From positions 38,194 to 102,193 of the forward strand of contig NZ_JBIRCY010000028.1 in assembly GCF_044326205.1 (NCBI RefSeq): 64,000 nt of DNA. Direction: 5' to 3'. Each line of letters begins with the position of its first letter. Positions within the stretch are counted from its first letter, which is position 1. Shown piece after piece: positions 44,281-52,614 of this stretch. Origin of the DNA: Kumtagia sp044326205 (GTDB lineage Bacteria > Pseudomonadota > Alphaproteobacteria > Rhizobiales > Rhizobiaceae). The notes beneath the pieces are model-generated. The model was not told the DNA's origin, ran no database searches, and saw only the letters and a list, made by a program, of their open reading frames with translations. A program made the translations under genes and the position numbers.

Positions 44281-45533
44281 GCCTGATCCTGACTGATGAC
44301 GAGCGGGCTATTGCCGGCGGGCGCGACGGCGAAGGCGCGGCGATGGCGATGCGTATCGTCGCCGAGAGCGCTCGGCTGCTTGCCGCGCCGCGGCTGATCC
44401 CGATTGAATCGGCCCATATCGACGGTGCGCTTTATCACGGCGATTCCGGCACGCTGTTTGCTGAGAGCCTGGTCGAAGGCGGGGCGAAAGTCGCGGTGCG
44501 CTCGACCCTCAATGTCGGCGCGCTGGACCTGATAGGCTGTTCGCGAGTGCGGCTGGAAGAGCCGGCGCGCGGCATGGCGCGGCGCATGATGTATGCCTAT
44601 CGCAGGTTGGGCTGCGAGCCGAGTTGGACCTGCGCGCCCTATCAGGCCGGACATCGACCGGCCTTCGGCACGAATGTGGCATGGGGCGAATCGAACGCGG
44701 TGGTCTTTTGCAATTCCGTGCTCGGCGCGCGCACCAATCGTTATGGAGATTTTCTGGATATCGCCTGCGCGATAGCAGGCCGGGCGCCGGATTGCGGGCT
44801 GCACTGGGTGAAGAATCGGAAGGCGCGGCTGGTGTTCGATGTCGGCGGGCTTTCGCCGGCATTCATGAAGTCGGAAATCGCATGGCCGGTGCTGGGCAGC
44901 CTTTTTGGGCGCGAGGTCGGTGACACGGTCGGCGTGGTCGCCGGTGTCGATGCGCATCCCGGTGAGGACGCCCTGAAGGCGTTTGGCGCGGCGGCAGCTT
45001 CGACCGGCGCCGTCGGGCTTTTCCACATCGTCGGCGTGACGCCTGAAGCGCCTGACCTTGCCACCGCGCTGGGACATATGCCCGCGGAAGCGACGATCGT
45101 GGTGACGGAACAGATGGTGCGCGACGCGCAGGCGCGACTCTCGACGGCGACCGGAGCGGATCGCGTCGACGCAGTTGCCATCGGCAGTCCCCATCTGTCG
45201 CTGGCCGAAGTGGGTCGTCTGGAAGTGCTTGTCGCCGGCCGAAAGCTAACAGTTCCGCTCTACGCCTGCACGGGCCGCCACGTGCTCACCGCGCTGGAAA
45301 AGGATGGCCGCCGCAAGGCGCTGGAAAAGGCAGGTGTCGTCATCGTCGCCGACACCTGCGTCGTCGTCACGCCGATCCTGCCCAAACGGGACGGCGGGGT
45401 GCTGATGACCAATTCGGGAAAATTCGCGCAATATGCGCCGGGCAATACCGGTTATGCCGTGCTCTACGGCTCGATGGCTGATTGCGTCGAAAGCGCTGTC
45501 GCCGGCCGGCCGGTTTTCGGGTTCCGATCATGA
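44277..45533 (+). CDS. Aconitase X catalytic (large) subunit
   Basis: Large subunit of a heterodimeric aconitase X (formerly DUF521), 418 residues. Bacterial two-subunit members have been shown to act as cis-3-hydroxy-L-proline dehydratases; this role is inferred from family. Visible marks are YHGDSGTLFAESLVEGGAKV, TCAPYQAGHRPAFGTNVAWGES by its parts, NSVLGARTNRYGD, and the C-terminal block TNSGKFAQYAPGNTGY. Conserved cysteines that bind the metal or cluster lie in the TCAPY and ADTCVV parts. Its TGA overlaps the small-subunit ATG. Confidence 0.88.
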   Translation: MSLILTDDERAIAGGRDGEGAAMAMRIVAESARLLAAPRLIPIESAHIDGALYHGDSGTLFAESLVEGGAKVAVRSTLNVGALDLIGCSRVRLEEPARGMARRMMYAYRRLGCEPSWTCAPYQAGHRPAFGTNVAWGESNAVVFCNSVLGARTNRYGDFLDIACAIAGRAPDCGLHWVKNRKARLVFDVGGLSPAFMKSEIAWPVLGSLFGREVGDTVGVVAGVDAHPGEDALKAFGAAAASTGAVGLFHIVGVTPEAPDLATALGHMPAEATIVVTEQMVRDAQARLSTATGADRVDAVAIGSPHLSLAEVGRLEVLVAGRKLTVPLYACTGRHVLTALEKDGRRKALEKAGVVIVADTCVVVTPILPKRDGGVLMTNSGKFAQYAPGNTGYAVLYGSMADCVESAVAGRPVFGFRS

Positions 45534-45958
45534 CGCCGCAGCGCGAGACGATTTTCGCTCGTGGTGAGGTACTGGTTGCCGGGGCTGCCGGCCAGGGCGA
45601 GGCGCTGGTGCTGACGGCGCCGATCAGTTTCTGGGGTGGCGTCGACCCTGCAAGCGGCCGCATCGCCGATGTCCGCCATCCCCAGTACGGCCTGACGATC
45701 GCGGGCAAGGTGCTGTTCCTGCCGGGCACGATCGGTTCGTCCTCGGCCTCCGCCGTGCTGCTCGAACTTGTGCATAGCGGCCACGAGCCGGCGGCGATCG
45801 TGCTGCATGAACCCGACGCGATCCTGCTGCTTGGCCTCATCGTGGCGCGCGAAATGGGCTGGGAAACGCCAATGGCGGTCAAGCTGGAACGCGAGCGGTT
45901 CGAAGCGTTTCGCGGCCTGATGACCAGAGTCGGCGACGACGGCGTGATTTCAGCCTGA
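45530..45958 (+). CDS. Aconitase X small (swivel) subunit
   Basis: Small subunit of the aconitase X pair, 142 residues (formerly DUF126). It supplies the swivel domain that in larger enzymes is fused. Family marks are PISFWGGVDPASGRIADVRHP and KVLFLPGTIGSSSASAVLLE, where the Ser-rich loop helps bind substrate. The ATG at 45530 overlaps the large-subunit stop. It is the last gene of the chain and converges with the cAMP phosphodiesterase gene, 47 bases apart. Confidence 0.88.
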   Translation: MTPQRETIFARGEVLVAGAAGQGEALVLTAPISFWGGVDPASGRIADVRHPQYGLTIAGKVLFLPGTIGSSSASAVLLELVHSGHEPAAIVLHEPDAILLLGLIVAREMGWETPMAVKLERERFEAFRGLMTRVGDDGVISA

Positions 45959-46005
45959 TTGTCGCAACCTGAAAGCACCGGAACCTCATCCGCGTTGTGC
46001 CGTCC

Positions 46006-46995
46006 TCAGAACCGCCACTTCATCCCTTGCTCGGGGATGATGAAATTCACGCCGAGATCATTGCCCGCCTGCAATTCCCCAAGAATTTTCTCTTGCGGCG
46101 ACGGCCCTTTCTTCAGCGAATATTTTATGTGGCTGATCACCACGGGCAGGTCCTTGAGGCTGCCCTTTCCCGTTTTCTCTTCCAGTCCGTGCAGCGATCT
46201 CAGTAGCCAGGCCGGCGTAAGGTGACCGAACAGGAATTTGTCGGGCTGCGCATTGGTGTAGGACACCTCGATGATGATGGCCTTGAGCTGCTTTTGCCGC
46301 ACCTTGTCGGCGACGGCGGTCCAGATATCGGCGATTCTCGTCGATTTCTCGACCGTGTCCGGCCCGGTGTCGCCGAAACAGAGCAGCGCGTCGTCGCCGC
46401 TCTCGATTAAGAAGGCGGTGGATTCCACGCCGCCATGGCTGAGCGGGAAAGCGGTGACGCTCATGCCGGTCCCTGTAAGCTCGACCTTATCGGAGGCCTG
46501 CAGGTCGCGGTATTCGTATTTCTTGAGTTGCGGTTCCTTGCCCCGGTTGCCGAAATTGGGCCAGGCCTCCCAGTTGAAATAGGTCTCCTCGATGTCGCTG
46601 TTCACCGACGGCAGGGCGTAGATCGGCTTCTTGCCGTCGTCGGGCGAGGCGGCGATGAGGCCGGCGATGTGGTCGAGATGGGCATGGCTGATCAGATAAC
46701 CCTTGATCTGCTCGACCAGCACGTAGCCGACCCGTGTGTAGGGCGAATCGGCCGGTACGGCCACGCCGTCGAAGACGCCCTTGGCATCCGCGACGCGAAG
46801 CCCCGCGACCATCGCGCCGGCGTCGCAGGTCACGGCGCGTGGATCGCCATGCGGCGAGATCATATAGGCGCTGAGATTGCCGTCCTCGATGCCGCCGCGC
46901 GCGCCAAGCGTCACGACATCGAAGCCCTGGCCCGCGTAGGCCGTAGCGGGCAGGGTAAGGGATGCCGCGAGCGCCAGCAAAGCCGTTCGATTCAT
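46006..46995 (-). CDS. Class II 3',5'-cyclic-nucleotide phosphodiesterase, exported (CpdP-like)
   Basis: A metallo-beta-lactamase-fold phosphodiesterase of 329 residues. The class II signature SHAHLDHIAG has His104, His106, Asp108 and His109 as metal ligands; FPLSHGGVESTAFLIESGDD and CFGDTGPD follow. A signal peptide (TALLALAASLTLPATAYAG) shows export to the periplasm, as in Vibrio CpdP. The ATG at 46995 is chosen because AGAGGGAAATCTC precedes it and the signal begins there. It follows the hydroxyacid dehydrogenase gene on the same strand, 88 bases apart. Confidence 0.88.
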   Translation of the reverse strand: MNRTALLALAASLTLPATAYAGQGFDVVTLGARGGIEDGNLSAYMISPHGDPRAVTCDAGAMVAGLRVADAKGVFDGVAVPADSPYTRVGYVLVEQIKGYLISHAHLDHIAGLIAASPDDGKKPIYALPSVNSDIEETYFNWEAWPNFGNRGKEPQLKKYEYRDLQASDKVELTGTGMSVTAFPLSHGGVESTAFLIESGDDALLCFGDTGPDTVEKSTRIADIWTAVADKVRQKQLKAIIIEVSYTNAQPDKFLFGHLTPAWLLRSLHGLEEKTGKGSLKDLPVVISHIKYSLKKGPSPQEKILGELQAGNDLGVNFIIPEQGMKWRF

Positions 46996-47083
46996 GAGAT
47001 TTCCCTCTGGGTTGCGAACACGGATGCCATAGCGTCCGCTCATGACGCCATGGTGTAGGGCAAGACACAAAGAGATGCCGGCG

Positions 47084-48085
47084 CTACGTCCTGTCCGGCA
47101 GCACGCGATCTGGCGGGCGATGGCCGTCGAAGAAGGTGCGGATGTTGATGATCACCTTTTCGCCCATGTCGATGCGGCCCTCGATGGTGGCGGAGCCCAT
47201 ATGCGGCAGGATGACCACCTTGCCCTTGGCCGCCAGCTTCACCAGACGCGGGTTGACCGCGGGCTCGTGCTCGAACACGTCAAGCCCGGCGCCGGCGAGC
47301 TTGCTGTCCTGCAGCATCTTGATCAATGCCTCCTCGTCGATCAGGTCGCCGCGCGCCGTGTTGACGATGTAGCTGGTCGGCTGCATCAGCGCGAGGCGGC
47401 GGGCCGACAAAAGATGGAAGGTCGCCGGCGTCGACGGGCAGTTGATGGAGATGATGTCCATGCGCGCCAGCATCTGGTCGAGGCTTTCCCAGTAGGTCGC
47501 CTCAAGCTCGTCCTCGACGCTTTGCAGGGCGCGGTGGCGGTTGTGGTAGTGGATGGACAGGCCGAAGGCCTTTGCGCGGCGTGCCACCGCCGTGCCGATG
47601 CGGCCCATGCCGATGATGCCCAGGCGCTTTCCGGTGAAGCGGCGGCCCAGCATCCAGGTCGGCGACCAGCCCGCCCATTTCGCCGGATGCTCCAGTATGT
47701 TGGCGCCTTCCGCAAGCCGCCGGGGAACGGCGAGCATCAGCGCCATGGTCATGTCGGCCGTGTCCTCGGTCAGCACGCCGGGTGTGTTGGTGACCGTGAT
47801 CCCTTTTCTGGTCGCGGCCTCCACGTCGATCTTGTCGACGCCATTGCCGAAATTGGCGATCAGCTTGAAATTCTTGCCGGCCTGCTCGATCAGCGGCGCG
47901 TCGATGCGGTCGGTGACGGTGGGCACCAGCACGTCCGCTTCCTTTATGGCCGCGACAAGTTCGGCCTGGGTCATTGCACGGTCGTCGACGTTCAGCCGTG
48001 CGTCGAAAAGCTCGCGCATGCGCGTCTCGACCTGGTCCGGGAGCTTGCGGGTAATCACGACGAGAGGCTTTTTCTTGCCCGCCAT
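47084..48085 (-). CDS. D-isomer-specific 2-hydroxyacid dehydrogenase (glyoxylate reductase-like)
   Basis: NAD(P)-dependent dehydrogenase of 333 residues, most like glyoxylate/hydroxypyruvate reductases. The nucleotide fold is GIIGMGRIGTAVARRAKAFG, preceded by NTPGVLTEDTADMTMALML. Catalytic Arg (NTARGDLIDEEAL), Glu (DVFEHEPAV) and His (LPHMGSAT) are present. GAGGAAACA directly precedes the ATG at 48085; upstream in-frame sequence is noncoding. It diverges from the SH3-domain gene across 102 bases. Malate synthase G, which also uses glyoxylate, is 11 kb away. Confidence 0.9.
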   Translation of the reverse strand: MAGKKKPLVVITRKLPDQVETRMRELFDARLNVDDRAMTQAELVAAIKEADVLVPTVTDRIDAPLIEQAGKNFKLIANFGNGVDKIDVEAATRKGITVTNTPGVLTEDTADMTMALMLAVPRRLAEGANILEHPAKWAGWSPTWMLGRRFTGKRLGIIGMGRIGTAVARRAKAFGLSIHYHNRHRALQSVEDELEATYWESLDQMLARMDIISINCPSTPATFHLLSARRLALMQPTSYIVNTARGDLIDEEALIKMLQDSKLAGAGLDVFEHEPAVNPRLVKLAAKGKVVILPHMGSATIEGRIDMGEKVIINIRTFFDGHRPPDRVLPDRT

Positions 48086-48187
48086 TGTTTCCTCGAATCC
48101 GGGTCCCGTTGAGACCTCTTTAACCAAGACAGGCGAAACTTGATGCCGGTCGAGGCGCGACAGCCTGTGTAACAAGCGGTCGGGCCG

Positions 48188-48808
48188 ATGACAAAGAAAA
48201 AGGCGCCGCGCGGCAAGCGCGTCCGCGCTGCATGCAGAGGTACGAGAGTGTCTGGTCCAGTGTCGTTTCGCGCCGCCGCCGTGGCTGCACTGCTTGCTTT
48301 GTCTTTCCTGACGCCAGCCGGCGGTGCTGCGCTTGCGCAAGGCGCCGTAATTCAAAGCGCATCGCAGGGCGCCAGCGGCTTGCCGTTGCCCCGCTTCGTC
48401 AGCCTCAAGTCGGGGCGGGTGAATTCCCGTATAGGACCCGGCGTCAACTATCCGATCGACTGGATGTATCTGAAGCCTGGCCTGCCGATGGAGATAGTGC
48501 AGGAATATGACAACTGGCGGCGCGTCCGCGATTCTGACGGAAGCGAGGGCTGGATCAACCAGTCGCTGCTCTCAGGCAAGCGCACCGCGATCGCCGCGCC
48601 GTGGCAGCGCGGCAAGGATGCCAGGATCGATCTGCTCTCCGAACCAAGGCCAGATGCAGGCAAGGTCGCGGCGATAGAGCCCGGCGTGGTCGGCACCATC
48701 AAGGAATGCAATGGCGACTGGTGCCGGATGGTTTTTGCCGGCCACACCGGCTGGCTCAACCAGACGCTGGTATGGGGCGCTTATCCCGGCGAGACGATCA
48801 AGGACTGA
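48188..48808 (+). CDS. Exported SH3-domain protein
   Basis: A 206-residue protein with a basic N-terminus and signal peptide (AAAVAALLALSFLTPAGGAALAQ, given here by its parts: hydrophobic core near residues 30-45, cleavage near ALAQ). Two bacterial SH3-like repeats follow: RVNSRIGPGVNYPIDWMYLK with EGWINQSLLSG, and ARIDLLSEPRPDAGKVAAIE with HTGWLNQTLVWG. Such proteins bind the cell wall or remain periplasmic. GTG codons further in could be alternative starts. It converges with the DUF4260 gene. Confidence 0.82.
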   Translation: MTKKKAPRGKRVRAACRGTRVSGPVSFRAAAVAALLALSFLTPAGGAALAQGAVIQSASQGASGLPLPRFVSLKSGRVNSRIGPGVNYPIDWMYLKPGLPMEIVQEYDNWRRVRDSDGSEGWINQSLLSGKRTAIAAPWQRGKDARIDLLSEPRPDAGKVAAIEPGVVGTIKECNGDWCRMVFAGHTGWLNQTLVWGAYPGETIKD

Positions 48809-48817
48809 TTGCCGGGT

Positions 48818-49189
48818 TCAGCCCCGGCCGATCCGGCCGAGATGCGTATCCTGGAACGATGTTGGCAATTTGAGCCCGTATCCAAGCGCGCGGTCGACCG
48901 CAATGTGGAAGACCCAGACAAGGGCGATTTGCATGACGATGTTACTGTCCGCGACCCAGGCGATTCCGGCGAGCACTGTTGGTCCTATCAGCGTATGCAC
49001 CAGATTGTAGGCGAAAGCACCGACGCGAGGTCCGGCCAGATAGCCGAACATCGAAAGGTCAGGCGCCAGCACCAGAACCGCGAACAGCAGCCAAGAACCG
49101 CCCATGGTCGTGAAGACTGCTGCCGCCACCAAGGCAATGCACGCCCACTCGATCCTGAGCGTGGCGTCCATCCATCGGGGAAACTGCAT
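48818..49189 (-). CDS. DUF4260 family membrane protein
   Basis: A small inner-membrane protein of 123 residues with about four hydrophobic segments. The C-terminal VDRALGYGLKLPTSFQDTHL is characteristic of DUF4260; no function is known for this family. It starts 7 bases after the irr stop, so it may be read through from irr. Its stop is 9 bases from the convergent SH3-domain gene. Confidence 0.8.
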   Translation of the reverse strand: MQFPRWMDATLRIEWACIALVAAAVFTTMGGSWLLFAVLVLAPDLSMFGYLAGPRVGAFAYNLVHTLIGPTVLAGIAWVADSNIVMQIALVWVFHIAVDRALGYGLKLPTSFQDTHLGRIGRG

Positions 49190-49196
49190 TTAGCGA

Positions 49197-49622
49197 TTAG
49201 ACGTCGGACTTCCGGCGCAGGCGCACGACCACGTCGACGTTCACGATTTCCATGCCTTCCGGCGGCTCGGGAAGGTCGCTGACCTTGATCGGACCGGACA
49301 TGATGTCGAAGACGGTGTTTTCGCCCTCGATGAAGAAATGGTGGTGGTCGGACGTGTTGGTGTCGAAATAGGTCTTCGATCCCTCGACGGCGAGGATGCG
49401 AAGCAGCCCGGCTTCCGTGAACTGATGCAGCGTGTTGTAGACCGTCGCCAGCGAAACCGGCACGCCCACGGCGAGCGCTTCCTCATGAAGAAGTTCGGCC
49501 GAGAGATGGCGGTCACCCTTGGCGAACAGCAGATCGGCAAGTGCCACGCGCTGCCGCGTCGGGCGGAGACCGGCCCGGCGCACGCGTTCGTCTATGCTCA
49601 ATGTGCTGTTTGACGACTTCAT
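49197..49622 (-). CDS. irr: Iron response regulator Irr (Fur family)
   Basis: Haem-controlled transcription factor of Rhizobiales that represses iron-using pathways when iron is low. At 141 residues the DNA-binding winged helix covers residues 15-85 (GLRPTRQRVALADLLFAKG; VSLATVYNTLHQFTEAGLL), followed by the three-histidine haem site SDHHHFFIEG (His93-95) typical of Irr. The ATG at 49622 is chosen; an upstream in-frame TTG gives 15 more residues without homology. It diverges from fabA, as in many relatives. Confidence 0.93.
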   Translation of the reverse strand: MKSSNSTLSIDERVRRAGLRPTRQRVALADLLFAKGDRHLSAELLHEEALAVGVPVSLATVYNTLHQFTEAGLLRILAVEGSKTYFDTNTSDHHHFFIEGENTVFDIMSGPIKVSDLPEPPEGMEIVNVDVVVRLRRKSDV

Positions 49623-49674
49623 CGTCCCGCCAAATTCTACCCCGGTTGTCGTCGCATGCTTCACCAAAGTGGCA

Positions 49675-49706
49675 AATATGCGCTCAAAACCTTAAGAGCA
49701 TATATT
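49675..49706. promoter_or_regulatory. AT-rich imperfect inverted repeat before irr
   Basis: AATATGCGCTC (49675-49685) and GAGCATATATT (49696-49706) are near reverse complements in the only AT-rich part of the irr-fabA gap. It could be the irr promoter or a site for iron-dependent control. Not matched to a known consensus. Confidence 0.35.
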
Positions 49707-49862
49707 CGGTTGTCCGCGTTCGATCAATAGCCGTGCATTGACCGGGCAGGGCCGGCAGGCTAAGCGCTAACGTCGATTTCCGGGTTGAAACGGTTCGTGA
49801 TGCCGCTTCTGTAAATGACAAAGGTGCAGCCGGGCGCCAGAGATGAACCAAGGGCGGAACTG

Positions 49863-50381
49863 ATGGCAGCAGCGGCGAAATCCAGCTACGACTATGAAGA
49901 CCTGCTGGCCTGCGCGCGCGGCGAACTGTTCGGTCCGGGCAATGCGCAACTGCCCTATCCGCCGATGCTGATGTTCGACCGCATCACCGAGATCAGCGAG
50001 ACCGGCGGCGCCTATGACAAGGGTTTCATCCGCGCCGAGTTCGACATCAAGCCGGACCTGTGGTTCTTCGCCTGCCACTTCATCGGCAATCCCATCATGC
50101 CGGGCTGCCTTGGGCTTGACGCCATGTGGCAGATGACCGGCTTTTATCTCGGCTGGCTGGGCGAGCCCGGCAAGGGCATGGCGCTGTCGACCGGCGAAGT
50201 GAAGTTCAAGGGCATGGTCACGCCTTCGGTGAAGAAGGTGGAATACGGCGTGGATTTCAAGCGGGTCATGCGCGGACGCCTGGTGCTCGGCATCGCCGAC
50301 GGCTGGTTGAAGGCCGATGGCGAGCCCATATACGCGGCGACCGACCTCAAGGTCGGCCTGTCCAAGCAGTCCGCCGCCTGA
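49863..50381 (+). CDS. fabA: 3-hydroxydecanoyl-ACP dehydratase/isomerase FabA
   Basis: Introduces the cis double bond in anaerobic-type unsaturated fatty acid synthesis. With the ATG at 49863 the protein has 172 residues, equal to E. coli FabA, and AGGGCGGAACTG precedes it. The active site is CHFIGNPIMPGCLGLDAMWQ with His72 and Asp86. It leads the fabA-fabB-fabI cluster, 36 bases before fabB. Confidence 0.95.
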   Translation: MAAAAKSSYDYEDLLACARGELFGPGNAQLPYPPMLMFDRITEISETGGAYDKGFIRAEFDIKPDLWFFACHFIGNPIMPGCLGLDAMWQMTGFYLGWLGEPGKGMALSTGEVKFKGMVTPSVKKVEYGVDFKRVMRGRLVLGIADGWLKADGEPIYAATDLKVGLSKQSAA

Positions 50382-50417
50382 CCGGCCGGACGCATCGAAT
50401 TTAGCGAGGATCGCATC

Positions 50418-51638
50418 ATGAGACGTGTCGTCGTCACGGGCTTGGGGATCGTCTCCTCGATCGGCAACAACGCTAATGAAGTGCAGGCGTCGCTGCACGA
50501 CGCCAAATCCGGCATCAGCTTTTCGGAATCCTTCGCCGAGCATGGATTCCGCTGCCAGGTCTGGGGGGCGCCGACGCTCGACCCGACCGACATGGTCGAC
50601 CGCCGCGCCCTGCGTTTCCTGCACAAGGGCGGCGCGTGGAATCACGTCGCGATGCAGCAGGCGATCGTCGATGCGGGGCTGGAAGAGAGCGACATCACCA
50701 ACGAGCGCACCGGCATCATCATGGGTTCCGGCGGGCCGTCGACCAAGACGATCGTGGAAGCCGCCGAAACGACGCTGAAGAACAACAGTCCCAAGCGTAT
50801 CGGCCCGTTCGCCGTGCCGAAGGCGATGTCGTCGACGGCATCGGCGACTCTCGCCACCTGGTTCAAGATCCATGGCGTCAACTATTCGATCTCGTCGGCC
50901 TGCTCGACCTCGGCGCATTGCATCGGCAATGCCGCCGAAATGATCCAGTGGGGCAAGCAGGACGTGATGTTCGCCGGCGGCCACGAGGATCTCGACTGGA
51001 CCATGTCCGACCTGTTCGACGCCATGGGCGCCATGTCGTCGAAATTCAACGACCGCGCCTCCACCGCCTCGCGGGCCTACGATATCAACCGCGACGGCTT
51101 CGTCATCGCCGGCGGCGCCGGCGTGCTGGTGCTGGAGGAACTGGAGCACGCCAAGGCGCGCGGCGCGAAGATCTACGCCGAGATCGTCGGTTATGGCGCC
51201 ACCTCCGACGGCTACGACATGGTTGCGCCGTCGGGTGAAGGCGCGGTCCGCTGCATGAAGCAGGCGATCGCCACGGTGAAAACGCCCATCGACTACATAA
51301 ACACCCACGGCACGTCGACGCCGGTCGGCGATTCCCGCGAGATGGGCGCGATCCGCGAGGTGTTTGGCACGGAAATGCCCTACATCACTTCGACGAAGTC
51401 GCTGACCGGACACTCGCTCGGTGCGGCCGGCGTGCAGGAATCGATCTATTCGATCCTGATGATGCAGGGCGGCTTCATTGGCAAGAGCGCCCATATCGAA
51501 GAACTCGATCCCGAATTCGAAGGCATGCCGATCGTCCGCGAGCGCATCGACAATGCCAAGATCGATACGGTGCTGTCGAATTCCTTCGGTTTTGGCGGCA
51601 CCAATGCGACGCTGGTCTTCCAGCGTTTCGCCGCTTAG
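50418..51638 (+). CDS. fabB: 3-oxoacyl-ACP synthase I FabB
   Basis: Beta-ketoacyl synthase that elongates the cis-unsaturated intermediate made by FabA. It has 406 residues, the E. coli length. The Cys-His-His triad is complete: Cys162 in SSACSTSAHCIG, His297 in NTHGTSTPVGD and His332 in LTGHSLGAAG. It lies between fabA and fabI; the three are on one transcript in other Rhizobiales. Confidence 0.95.
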   Translation: MRRVVVTGLGIVSSIGNNANEVQASLHDAKSGISFSESFAEHGFRCQVWGAPTLDPTDMVDRRALRFLHKGGAWNHVAMQQAIVDAGLEESDITNERTGIIMGSGGPSTKTIVEAAETTLKNNSPKRIGPFAVPKAMSSTASATLATWFKIHGVNYSISSACSTSAHCIGNAAEMIQWGKQDVMFAGGHEDLDWTMSDLFDAMGAMSSKFNDRASTASRAYDINRDGFVIAGGAGVLVLEELEHAKARGAKIYAEIVGYGATSDGYDMVAPSGEGAVRCMKQAIATVKTPIDYINTHGTSTPVGDSREMGAIREVFGTEMPYITSTKSLTGHSLGAAGVQESIYSILMMQGGFIGKSAHIEELDPEFEGMPIVRERIDNAKIDTVLSNSFGFGGTNATLVFQRFAA

Positions 51639-51646
51639 GCCGCCGC

Positions 51647-52459
51647 ATGGACGGGCTGATGAAGGGCAAGCGCGGCCTCGTCATGGGGGTTGCGAACGAC
51701 CATTCGATTGCCTGGGGCATTGCCCAGCGGCTGGCGGCGAGCGGCGCGAGTCTCGCTTTCACCTATCAGGGTGACGCCTTCGGACGGCGCGTGCGGCCGC
51801 TGGCCGACAAGGTCGGCGCGTCGCTGGTGCTGCCCTGCGATGTCGAGGACAGCGCCTCGGTGGCCAGCGTGTTCGAAACGCTCGGCAACGAATGGGGCAA
51901 GCTGGATTTCGTCGTTCACGCCATCGGTTTTTCCGACAAGAACGAGTTGAAGGGGCTCTACGCCGATACCAGCCGCGAGAACTTCATCCGCACCATGGTG
52001 ATCTCCTGCTATTCCTTCACCGAGGTCGCCCGCAACGCCGCCGCGCTGATGTCCGAAGGCGGCTCGATGCTGACGCTCACCTATGCCGGATCGGTCCGCA
52101 TCATGCCCAACTATAACGTCATGGGCGTGGCCAAAGCCGGGCTGGAGGCCAGCGTTCGCTACCTCGCCAACGATTTTGGTCCGCGCGGCATAAGGGTCAA
52201 CGCAATCTCGGCGGGTCCGGTGCGCACGCTGGCCGGTGCCGGTATCTCGGACGCCCGCTATATGTTCGCCTACCAGCAGCGCAACTCGCCGCTCAGGCGC
52301 ACCGTGAGCCTCGACGAAGTCGGCGGCTCGGCGCTCTATCTTCTTTCGGACCTTTCCTCGGGAGTCACGGGCGAGATACATTATGTTGATTCGGGCTATC
52401 ACATCGTCTCGATGCCGACGCTGGAGGAGCTGAAGCAGGGCGATTCGGGAGCGGTCTAG
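51647..52459 (+). CDS. fabI: Enoyl-ACP reductase FabI
   Basis: NADH-dependent reductase of the last elongation step and the target of triclosan. Its 270 residues contain GVANDHSIAWGIAQRLAASG for the cofactor and catalytic Tyr156 and Lys163 in YNVMGVAKAG, the spaced Y-x6-K pair of enoyl reductases. It starts 8 bases after fabB. Confidence 0.94.
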   Translation: MDGLMKGKRGLVMGVANDHSIAWGIAQRLAASGASLAFTYQGDAFGRRVRPLADKVGASLVLPCDVEDSASVASVFETLGNEWGKLDFVVHAIGFSDKNELKGLYADTSRENFIRTMVISCYSFTEVARNAAALMSEGGSMLTLTYAGSVRIMPNYNVMGVAKAGLEASVRYLANDFGPRGIRVNAISAGPVRTLAGAGISDARYMFAYQQRNSPLRRTVSLDEVGGSALYLLSDLSSGVTGEIHYVDSGYHIVSMPTLEELKQGDSGAV

Positions 52460-52614
52460 GGCCAGCCGCCGGGGAAGACGGAAGCCCGTGCCTAGGGTGA
52501 AGCAACCCTTGAGTTTTGTCAGTGAGGGGTTGCTGGTTGTGTGTAAAATGCAAGCGAGGCACGGAGAACTGTATTAAGAACATCCGCGCTAGACGCCCTT
52601 TGGGGGATTTTTTC

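Noticed and set aside
52516..52614. Longer start for the EAL protein
   Set aside because: The extra 33 residues are Cys/Arg rich without homology, while the ATG at 52615 has a good ribosome binding site and directly precedes the membrane segments.
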